DNA of 12,268 nucleotides from contig CAYGYY010000062.1 of NCBI GenBank assembly GCA_964354265.1, forward strand, positions 1 through 12,268, given 5' to 3'. The notes below the pieces were generated by a model. That model was not told the origin of the DNA. It did not search any database and was given only the letters and a program-made list of their open reading frames with translations. Shown one piece after another: positions 7,701-12,268 of this stretch. Each line of letters opens with the position of its first letter. The stretch's first letter is position 1. This DNA is from Fen731 sp964354265 (GTDB taxonomy: Bacteria > Actinomycetota > Humimicrobiia > Humimicrobiales > Humimicrobiaceae). A program made the translations under genes and the position numbers.

Positions 7701-8876
7701 CGTACTTTTCACACCGGAGGTATTGCATCAACAGTTATCCAGAGGTCTATAAAATCACCGGTATCGGGTAAGATACTTTTAAAGAAAGAGCTTCTCGAAC
7801 AGCTTGGCTTGAAGAAGCAAGACTTTACGGAAAAACAGACGGATGAAATAATTGAAGTGAATATAGAGCATATAAATGGAAGGCTTACATTCCAGGTCAA
7901 GATGGAAAACGGTGGAATTGTTGACGTAATATTCCCTAAAGGCGAAGTGCTCCAGGTAAATAAGAATATCCTTGTAGAAGAGGGGCAGGTATTTGCAAAA
8001 ATCATATTCACAGCAAAGAGAAAGACCCATGTCCATAAGCATGAAAAGACTTTTGAAGGCATCGATATCACAAGCGGTCTGCCAAGGGTAGTAGAGCTTT
8101 TTGAAGCAAGAAGGCCCAAGGAACATGCTATTATTGCTGAAATGGGTGGCAGGATTATTATAGAGGAGGTTGACCCGAAAGTACGCAACATTACCATTAA
8201 AAACGATGAAACAGCGGCGGAAAAGACATACCCTATCCCAACCAGGATAAAAATAAGGGTAGGTAACGACTCCATTGTAAGCACCGGAGACCAGCTAACC
8301 GAGGGTGTGCGAAACCCGCATGATATTTTAAAAATAAATGGCATCAAGGCATGCGAGCAGTATCTGGTAAAACAGGTCCAGGATGTTTATAAATCCCAGG
8401 GAGTCGATATTAATGACAAGCATATCGAGATAATAGTGCGGCAGATGTTAAAGAAAGTCACGATTATCGATACAGGCGACAGCCAGTTCCTGCCGGGCCA
8501 GCTTTTAGATAGGCTTATATTTGAAAAAGAAAACAAGAAACTGACAGCAAGCGGAAAAGAAGCAGCGACTGCAAAGCAGAATCTTATGGGGATAACAAAG
8601 GCATCACTTGCCACAGACAGTTTCCTTGCTGCTGCTTCGTTCCAGGAAACTACAAAAGTGCTGACAGATGCTTCTCTTGAATGTAAAATCGATGGTTTGA
8701 TAGGGTTAAAGGAGAATGTTATAATCGGCAAATCTATTCCTGCAGGTACAGGTATGAGAAGATACAGGGATATAGAGCTTTTGTACCCGGGCTATCAGGA
8801 AGAGCAAAGTGAGGAAATTGAGATTTTCAGTGAGACACAGGATGATGAAAAGCAGGATCTGGAGTTAAATATTTAA
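4722..8876 (+). CDS. rpoC: DNA-directed RNA polymerase beta-prime subunit
   Basis: This 1384-residue protein is the catalytic clamp subunit of RNA polymerase. The first zinc site is Cys63, Cys65, Cys78 and Cys81. The Mg-binding catalytic loop NADFDGD is at 553-559 (Asp555, Asp557, Asp559). The second zinc site is Cys879, Cys949, Cys956 and Cys959, with spacings close to those in E. coli. The bridge helix and trigger loop lie near 960-1002, with trigger-loop Met993 and His997. Two inserts make it longer than Bacillus RpoC (about 1200): a charged helical insert near 145-250, as in actinobacterial RpoC, and about 110 extra residues at 1003-1113 inside the trigger loop. The C terminus past about 1360 is acidic. 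GGAGG lies 8 nt before the ATG. The gene follows rpoB by 28 nt, and the two subunits are presumably co-translated from one message. Confidence 0.99.
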   Translation: MVINIDVNNFDAIKIGLASPEKIRSWSNGEVKKPETINYRTLKPEKDGLFCERIFGPTKDWECYCGKYKRVRFKGIICERCGVEVTRSNVRRERMGHISLAAPVSHIWFFKGVPSRMGYILDISPRDLEKVLYFDSYIVTNVNREAIKNDKDKIKKLTEEAVEKAAELHEARLNDISENKDDLLRRYKDGDDLKEIEAIEDEEINSEKDLEAKIAKIIKEAEKLIVEEKEIFQEEVDLIKRAHTFFLNLEEKMLVPEEPIFKKMKEVYKDYFNGGMGAEAVKELLKSIDVDKEVAELKEIIKDSKGQKRSRAIKRLKILSVFQGSNNKPEYMIVDVLPVIPPDLRPMVQLDGGRFATSDLNDLYRRVINRNNRLKKLLELNAPEIIINNEKRMLQEAVDSLFDNGRRGRAVLGAGNRPLKSLSDMLKGKQGRFRQNLLGKRVDYSGRSVIVVNPRLKLYQCGLPKTIALELFKPFVMKELVERGFSQNIKSAKTMVERGSDEIWDVLEEVIKNHPVMLNRAPTLHRLGIQAFLPILVEGKAIQIHPLVCPPFNADFDGDQMAVHVPLSNEAKAEALVLMLSSNNILSPASGLPVTIPSQDMVLGLYYLTGDRDTQKVRERYYHSPDAALVDYNYGLITLHNIIKVKINKKVLHTTAGRIIFNQALPAEYGFVNKEINKKTLISIISDCINKYPTSQVASILDNIKEAGFKYATRSGLTIGIEDIVIPPEKYVILENVEKKIEKIEDFYRDGLITDAERHQRVIQIWSQASEDVADAMEKNFDKYNSVYMMATSGARGNIKQLRQLAGMRGLVANARGDIMDRPIKSNFREGLTVLEYFISTHGARQGLADTALRTADSGYLTRRLVDVSQDTIVRIPDCGTEEGIFLYVLTLEGEPNFNLIGRICAENVINARTRKILLNAGEEVTEKEIQSLIHANIENVKVRSPLTCESEFGVCQQCYGRDLATGKLIAIGEAVGIIAAQSIGEPGTQLTMRTFHTGGIASTVIQRSIKSPVSGKILLKKELLEQLGLKKQDFTEKQTDEIIEVNIEHINGRLTFQVKMENGGIVDVIFPKGEVLQVNKNILVEEGQVFAKIIFTAKRKTHVHKHEKTFEGIDITSGLPRVVELFEARRPKEHAIIAEMGGRIIIEEVDPKVRNITIKNDETAAEKTYPIPTRIKIRVGNDSIVSTGDQLTEGVRNPHDILKINGIKACEQYLVKQVQDVYKSQGVDINDKHIEIIVRQMLKKVTIIDTGDSQFLPGQLLDRLIFEKENKKLTASGKEAATAKQNLMGITKASLATDSFLAAASFQETTKVLTDASLECKIDGLIGLKENVIIGKSIPAGTGMRRYRDIELLYPGYQEEQSEEIEIFSETQDDEKQDLELNI
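5154..5471 (+). other. N-terminal helical insert of RpoC (actinobacterial type)
   Basis: This segment codes for about residues 145-250 of RpoC. It is rich in Glu, Lys, Ala, Ile and Leu with heptad-like spacing, so it is probably a helical hairpin or coiled coil. It sits between the strand ending YFDSYIVT (133-140) and the conserved GGMGAEAVKELL (274-285). Bacillus-type RpoC has only about 35 residues between these landmarks, whereas this protein has about 135. Mycobacterial RpoC has an insert of nearly the same length here. Boundaries are approximate. Confidence 0.7.
7728..8060 (+). other. Trigger-loop insert of RpoC, likely one sandwich-barrel (SI3-like) domain
   Basis: This segment codes for about residues 1003-1113. 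The trigger loop reads MRTFHTGG up to 1000, and the conserved DITSGLPRVVELFEAR resumes at 1115. In Bacillus and Mycobacterium RpoC these two segments are only a few residues apart. The insert contains SPVSGKILL, then NGRLTFQV, then KGEVLQVNKNILVEEGQVFA, a pattern like the G-x-L and V-x-x-G-x-x-(V/L)-A turns of sandwich-barrel hybrid motif (SBHM) domains such as the first half of E. coli SI3. A His/Lys-rich stretch (about residues 1101-1109) links it back to the trigger loop. The frame is uninterrupted. The fold is inferred from pattern only. Confidence 0.65.
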
Positions 8877-8897
8877 TATTTTTTAATATTTTTCTAT

Positions 8898-8926
8898 TTG
8901 ACATTTTAACTTGCTAGTGGTAATCT
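8898..8926 (+). promoter_or_regulatory. Promoter upstream of rpsL, extended -10
   Basis: A perfect TTGACA (8898-8903), a 17-nt spacer and TAATCT (8921-8926) preceded by TG at 8918-8919. The -10 matches the consensus at its first, second and sixth bases, and the TGn extension may make up for the rest. Its design resembles the rpoB promoter. It would let the str genes be transcribed apart from rpoBC, with an approximately 100-nt leader. Confidence 0.55.
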
Positions 8927-8963
8927 TTTTGTTCGTGTCTTAATAGAGACTGCAATTTTAAGC

Positions 8964-8990
8964 TTGATTGTAAAAGAATCAATTTTTATT
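8964..8990 (+). terminator. Weak hairpin with T-run in the rpsL leader (possible attenuator)
   Basis: TTGATT (8964-8969) pairs with AATCAA (8977-8982) around a 7-nt loop and is followed directly by TTTTTATT. The layout is that of an intrinsic terminator, but the stem has only one G-C pair, so termination would be inefficient. It lies between the rpsL promoter and the rpsL start, where a partial terminator would act as an attenuator. It could equally mark the weak end of the rpoBC message. Confidence 0.3.
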
Positions 8991-9035
8991 ATTAAATTTT
9001 TTATTTTATATGGAAATGAAGAGGTAAGGTCATTT

Positions 9036-9407
9036 ATGCCTACAATAAATCAGCTGGTAAGAAAAGGAAGAAGTAAGATTACAAAAAAGAAGAAGACCCC
9101 TGCACTTCAGGAGAATCCCCTGAAAAGAGGGGTATGTGTAAGAGTTTATACTACTACACCGAAAAAGCCTAACTCAGCGCTCCGTAAAGTCGCCAGGGTG
9201 AGGCTTACACATGGCACAGAAGTAACTGCTTACATTCCGGGAATAGGCCACAATCTGCAGGAACACTCTATTGTACTTGTCAGAGGCGGCAGGGTAAAGG
9301 ACCTGCCTGGCGTAAGATATAAAGTTGTAAGAGGTACTCTTGACACTGGCGGAGTAGAGAACAGGAAGTCTGCAAGATCCAGGTATGGAGCAAAAAGACC
9401 CAAGTAA
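9036..9407 (+). CDS. rpsL: 30S ribosomal protein S12
   Basis: This 123-residue protein is at the usual S12 length. S12 sits at the decoding centre of the 30S subunit and controls accuracy of codon-anticodon pairing. The sequence begins MPTINQLVRKG, has TTTPKKPNSALRK at 39-51 and RGGRVKDLPGVRY at 83-95, and ends with the basic GAKRPK. Lys43 and Lys88, whose changes give streptomycin resistance in E. coli, are both unchanged. Asp89 is the residue methylthiolated in E. coli. The start at 9036 is preferred to an in-frame TTG at 8964 because GAGG and AAGG (9021-9029) lie just upstream and the family begins at MPTINQ; the TTG would add 24 unmatched residues. Arginine codons are AGA/AGG in 14 of 15 cases. 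rpsG follows after 35 nt. Confidence 0.98.
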   Translation: MPTINQLVRKGRSKITKKKKTPALQENPLKRGVCVRVYTTTPKKPNSALRKVARVRLTHGTEVTAYIPGIGHNLQEHSIVLVRGGRVKDLPGVRYKVVRGTLDTGGVENRKSARSRYGAKRPK

Positions 9408-9442
9408 TGTTGATTAGATTTTAAGTTGCTAAGGAGTTATTA

Positions 9443-9913
9443 ATGGCAAGAAGAGGCAATCCGTCTAAAAGAAAAAACGAACCTGATCCAATTTATAAAA
9501 ATGAGGTAGTAACACAGCTCATAAACAAGATACTTTGGAAAGGTAAAAAAAGTACTGCGGAAAGAATAGTATATGGCAGTATGGAAATACTTGGGGACAA
9601 GACCAAGGATAATCCTATTGACATATTGGACAAGTGCCTGGATAACGTCCGCCCCGTACTTGAGGTAAAATCAAGAAGGGTCGGAGGAGCAAATTACCAG
9701 GTTCCAATTGAAGTCACTCCAGACAGAGCTAATACTCTCGCTCTAAGATGGATAATTGGTTTTGCCAGAAAAAGGCGTGAAAAAACCATGGCTGAAAGGC
9801 TTGCAAGTGAAATACTTGACGGCGCAAGCAATACAGGCAATAGCGTAAAAAAGAGAGAAGACTTACACAAAATGGCAGAAGCAAACAAAGCTTTTGCTCA
9901 TTACAGATGGTAA
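9443..9913 (+). CDS. rpsG: 30S ribosomal protein S7
   Basis: This 156-residue protein equals the common Gram-positive/actinobacterial S7 length. S7 nucleates assembly of the 30S head by binding the 3-prime domain of 16S rRNA and contacts tRNA at the exit site. Diagnostic segments are VTQLINKILWKGKKS near 23-37, SRRVGGANYQVPIEV near 77-91, RANTLALRW near 95-103, RREKTMAERL near 111-120, and the terminal HKMAEANKAFAHYRW. AAGGAG ends 6 nt before the ATG. It sits between rpsL and fusA in the standard str order. In E. coli S7 represses translation of this operon by binding the rpsL-rpsG spacer. Here that spacer is only 35 nt and shows no comparable structure, so such control, if present, must work elsewhere. 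Confidence 0.98.
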   Translation: MARRGNPSKRKNEPDPIYKNEVVTQLINKILWKGKKSTAERIVYGSMEILGDKTKDNPIDILDKCLDNVRPVLEVKSRRVGGANYQVPIEVTPDRANTLALRWIIGFARKRREKTMAERLASEILDGASNTGNSVKKREDLHKMAEANKAFAHYRW

Positions 9914-9961
9914 TAGTTGCAGAAAAAAGCCTAAAAAAGCTATTTTTATTATTGCAACTAT
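9913..9961 (+). repeat. Inverted repeat after rpsG (long hairpin)
   Basis: ATAGTTGCA (9913-9921) is the perfect reverse complement of TGCAACTAT (9953-9961). Between the arms, AAAAAAGC (9923-9930) can pair with GCT plus TTTTT (9939-9947) with one bulged A, extending the stem. The left arm begins at the last base of the rpsG stop codon. A run of seven T lies at 9972-9978, about ten bases beyond the stem, too far for a standard terminator. It may be a processing or stability hairpin, or a weak terminator. Confidence 0.5.
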
Positions 9962-9975
9962 AAAATAATTATTTT

Positions 9976-10004
9976 TTTAAAACATTTTACTGTAAAGGTA
10001 TAGT
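9976..10004 (+). promoter_or_regulatory. Possible internal promoter for fusA
   Basis: TATAGT (9999-10004) differs from the -10 consensus at one base. At 17 nt upstream, TTTAAA (9976-9981) matches TTGACA at four of six bases. The -35 is weak and the spacer is very AT-rich, so chance matches are likely. A start near 10011 would leave a very short leader. Confidence 0.3.
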
Positions 10005-10006
10005 TT

Positions 10007-10031
10007 TGCCTTTTATTCAGTATAAAAGGCA
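10007..10031 (+). promoter_or_regulatory. Hairpin abutting the fusA ribosome-binding site
   Basis: TGCCTTTTAT (10007-10016) pairs perfectly over 10 bp with ATAAAAGGCA (10022-10031), with a 5-nt loop. The stem ends 2 nt before the fusA ribosome-binding site GAGG (10034-10037). A competing pairing of TTGCC (10006-10010) with GGCAA (10036-10040) would cover that site. The two pairings exclude each other, so a translation switch is possible. No T-run follows, so it is not a terminator. Confidence 0.5.
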
Positions 10032-10045
10032 TTGAGGCAATTGGT

Positions 10046-12133
10046 ATGGCAAGAGAAGTAGAATTAAACAAAACTAGAAATATTGGCATAGCTGCCCATA
10101 TTGATGCAGGCAAGACCACTACAACGGAGCGTATCTTGTATTATACAGGAAAGACATACAAGATTGGCGAGGTTGACGATGGCGCTGCAGTAATGGACTG
10201 GATGATCCAGGAGCAGGAAAGAGGCATAACCATCACATCTGCTGCAACAGCATGCTACTGGAAGGATTTCAGGATAAACATAATCGATACCCCCGGACAT
10301 GTCGATTTTACCGTTGAGGTGGAGAGATCGATGCGGGTGCTTGACGGACTTATTGCAATCTTCTGCGCTGTCGGTGGAGTTGAGCCTCAATCAGAGACAG
10401 TCTGGAGACAGGCTACAAAATATAATATACCAAGGATAGCATTTATCAATAAAATGGACCGCAACGGCGCAGACTTTTTTTATGTTGTTGAAATGATGAA
10501 GAACAAGTTTAATGTAAACCCCCTGCCTGTTCAGATTCCTATAGGAAAGGAAGACAAATTTACAGGAATAATCGACCTTGTGACAATGAAGGCGATTATA
10601 TATAAAGACGTAATGGGGTTGCAATACTCCATAGAAGATATCCCGCATGACCTTAAAGCTGCTGCAGCCAAATACAGGCAGGAGCTTATAGAAAATATAG
10701 CGAATTATAATGATGAAATACTTGGCAAATATATTGAGAACATTGAGATAAATGAAGAAGAGCTTATTGCAGCTATCAGGAAGATTACACTTGAAGTGAG
10801 TGCAGTCCCTGTTTTATGCGGTGCAAGCTTTAAAAACAAAGGCGTGCAGTTCTTGCTTGATGCAGTTATCAATTACCTGCCATCACCACTGGATGTCCCT
10901 GAACCCAAAGGAACGCATCCTTTTAATGGCAAGGAAGAAACCAGGAAGGTAAACGACGATGAAAGCTTTTCAGGGCTTATATTTAAAATAATGACAGATC
11001 CTTTTGTGGGCAAATTAAGCTTTATAAGGATATATTCAGGCACGCTCAAAGTAGGGACCCAGGTACTCAATACCACTACAGACAATAAGGAAAGGATCTC
11101 AAAAATACTCGAGATGCATGCAAATAACCGTGTTGAGGTCGAAGAAGCCTATAGCGGAGATATCATAGCAGTTGTAGGATTAAAAAATATCAAGACAGGG
11201 GACACAATATGCGCGCCATCCAGGCCAATAAAATATGAGTCCATCAGTTTTCCTGAACCTGTTATTTCAATAGCAATTGAACCTAAGACAAAGGCGGACC
11301 AGGATAAACTTTCACTGGCTTTAAATAAGATTGCCGAAGAAGATCCGACATTCAAGATAGGCACTGACAGCGAAACAGGCCAGACAGTTATTGCAGGGAT
11401 GGGAGAATTGCATCTGGAGATAATCGTGGACAGGCTGTTGAGGGAATTCAAAGTTGATGCAAACATCGGCAAGATCCAGGTTTCATACAGAGAGACCATA
11501 ACACGCGATGTTGAAGTTGAGGGCAAGTATATAAGGCAGAGCGGCGGCAGAGGCCAGTATGGCCATGCTGTCCTGCATTTTTACCCCAATGAGGTTGGAA
11601 AAGGATTTGAATTTGTGGATAAGACCAAAGGCGGCGTTATCCCGAGAGAATATATTAAACCTATTGAGATGGGCATTGTTGATGCCATGCAGAGCGGGGA
11701 GCTTGCAGGGTATCCGGTTGTGGATATCAAGGCGGTTTTGCTGGACGGTTCCTATCATGAAGTTGATTCTTCAGACCTGGCATTCAGGATTGCTGGAGGA
11801 AGAGCTCTCAGGGAAGCAACTGTAAAAGGAGCGCCCATACTTCTTGAGCCTATCATGGAGGTAGAAGTAGTGGTTCCAGATGAGTTTATGGGAGAAGTGA
11901 TAGGGGACCTGAATTCAAAGAGGGGCAAAATAATGTCCGTGACTCTCCGGAATAATTTGCGGATTGTAAAAGCAGAAGTACCGCTGGCATCCATGTTTGG
12001 TTATGCCACTGACCTGAGGTCAAAGACACAGGGCAGGGCTACTTTTACGATGCAATTTAAAAAATATGAACTTGTTCAAGATAATGTTGCAAATGAGATA
12101 TTGAGAAGGGTAAAGGGAAGTATAGCTGTTTGA
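10046..12133 (+). CDS. fusA: Translation elongation factor G
   Basis: This 695-residue protein is of normal EF-G length (about 690-705). EF-G is the cytosolic GTPase that moves tRNAs and mRNA through the ribosome after peptide transfer and, with RRF, splits spent ribosomes. GTPase motifs are AHIDAGKTT (17-25), the switch I segment RGITIT (59-64), DTPGH (81-85), NKMD (135-138) and a CGASFKNKG segment near 257. Domain II starts near 300, the domain IV signature GGRGQYGHAV lies near 500, and the C-terminal EF-G domain ends by 695. The str-cluster position supports the main housekeeping EF-G rather than a paralogue. GAGG ends 8 nt before the ATG. The rpsG-fusA gap of 132 nt is unusually structured. 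The 104 nt after the stop are AT-rich with only A-T stems. Confidence 0.98.
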   Translation: MAREVELNKTRNIGIAAHIDAGKTTTTERILYYTGKTYKIGEVDDGAAVMDWMIQEQERGITITSAATACYWKDFRINIIDTPGHVDFTVEVERSMRVLDGLIAIFCAVGGVEPQSETVWRQATKYNIPRIAFINKMDRNGADFFYVVEMMKNKFNVNPLPVQIPIGKEDKFTGIIDLVTMKAIIYKDVMGLQYSIEDIPHDLKAAAAKYRQELIENIANYNDEILGKYIENIEINEEELIAAIRKITLEVSAVPVLCGASFKNKGVQFLLDAVINYLPSPLDVPEPKGTHPFNGKEETRKVNDDESFSGLIFKIMTDPFVGKLSFIRIYSGTLKVGTQVLNTTTDNKERISKILEMHANNRVEVEEAYSGDIIAVVGLKNIKTGDTICAPSRPIKYESISFPEPVISIAIEPKTKADQDKLSLALNKIAEEDPTFKIGTDSETGQTVIAGMGELHLEIIVDRLLREFKVDANIGKIQVSYRETITRDVEVEGKYIRQSGGRGQYGHAVLHFYPNEVGKGFEFVDKTKGGVIPREYIKPIEMGIVDAMQSGELAGYPVVDIKAVLLDGSYHEVDSSDLAFRIAGGRALREATVKGAPILLEPIMEVEVVVPDEFMGEVIGDLNSKRGKIMSVTLRNNLRIVKAEVPLASMFGYATDLRSKTQGRATFTMQFKKYELVQDNVANEILRRVKGSIAV

Positions 12134-12237
12134 TTCATTAAAGTATCGCAATTTTTTTATCAGCTAAAAAATTATTATTAAGATCATAATTTGAAGATTC
12201 GTAATAAAGTATTAATCCTAAAGAAAGGGAATATAAA

Positions 12238-12268
12238 ATGGCAGCTAAAGCAAAATTTGAAAGGACAA
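12238..12268 (+). CDS. tuf: Translation elongation factor Tu, first ten codons (partial)
   Basis: The last 31 bases encode MAAKAKFERT, the start of EF-Tu (family form MAKAKFERTKPH), with one extra Ala after Met. The window ends before any GTPase motif. AAAGGGA at 12224-12230 is the ribosome-binding site. The position after fusA is standard for the str cluster and makes the call firm despite the short length. EF-Tu delivers aminoacyl-tRNA to the ribosome. The 12134-12237 spacer shows no clear promoter or terminator, so tuf is probably read from the fusA transcript. Confidence 0.93.
   Translation, partial: MAAKAKFERT

Noticed and set aside
7728..8060. Intein or mobile element as the source of the RpoC trigger-loop insert
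   Set aside because: About 110 residues is too short for an intein, there is no terminal His-Asn followed by Cys/Ser/Thr, and the segment resembles SBHM domains known at this site.
8964..9035. N-terminal extension of rpsL from a TTG start
   Set aside because: The extra 24 residues are hydrophobic, match no part of S12, coincide with the AT-rich leader hairpin, and the ATG at 9036 has its own ribosome-binding site.
12153..12192. A-T-only inverted repeats between fusA and tuf as a terminator
   Set aside because: TTTTTTA/TAAAAAA and AAATTAT/ATAATTT stems contain no G-C pair and are expected by chance in this AT-rich spacer.
12134..12237. Separate promoter for tuf
   Set aside because: TTGAAG at 12191 and TATTAA at 12210 are only 13 nt apart, so no acceptable -35/-10 pair was found.
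1..12268. CRISPR array, toxin-antitoxin pair, phage genes, transposase, tRNA or rRNA genes
   Set aside because: I looked on both strands and found no spaced repeats, cloverleaf or rRNA-like sequence, and no matching protein; the window is housekeeping DNA.

Overview
This window is a housekeeping block. It holds the beta and beta-prime subunits of RNA polymerase, followed by the classic str cluster: rpoB, rpoC, rpsL, rpsG, fusA and the first codons of tuf. All genes are on the + strand. The organism looks like a bacterium near or within Actinomycetota, but AT-rich and so probably deep-branching. This rests on two things. RpoC has an N-terminal helical insert matching the actinobacterial RpoC insert in place and length, and the rest of RpoC, RpoB and S7 reads as actinobacterial/Gram-positive type. 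Arginine is coded mostly by AGA/AGG even in ribosomal genes (27 of 30 Arg codons in rpsL plus rpsG). The lineage is inferred from remembered family sequences, not from a search.

Layout: (1) 2-88, the tail of an unidentified upstream gene with a cupin-like motif. (2) 206-931, a short-chain dehydrogenase/reductase with a complete catalytic tetrad. (3) 932-1234, a gene-free stretch with a good extended -10 promoter and a roughly 170-nt rpoB leader that holds a 15-bp tandem repeat and a hairpin. (4) 1235-8876, rpoB and rpoC, 28 nt apart. (5) 8877-9035, a second extended -10 promoter and a weak hairpin with a T-run before rpsL. (6) 9036-9913, rpsL and rpsG. (7) 9914-10045, an rpsG-fusA spacer with two hairpins, the second ending just before the fusA ribosome-binding site. 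(8) 10046-12133, fusA. (9) 12238 to the end, the start of tuf.

Together these genes make the catalytic core of transcription (beta and beta-prime, which assemble with alpha, omega and sigma) and part of the decoding and translocation machinery (S12, S7, EF-G, EF-Tu). No strong intrinsic terminator is visible between rpoB and tuf. A long read-through transcript with extra internal promoters at rpsL, and perhaps fusA, is therefore plausible.

I see no CRISPR array, defence system, mobile element or other new multi-gene system. The most notable point is inside RpoC. An extra domain of about 110 residues interrupts the trigger loop at the position of the Escherichia coli SI3 insert, in a beta-prime subunit whose other features are actinobacterial-like. 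The remaining items are leader structures that could regulate rpoB, rpsL and fusA; these are inferences from base pairing only.
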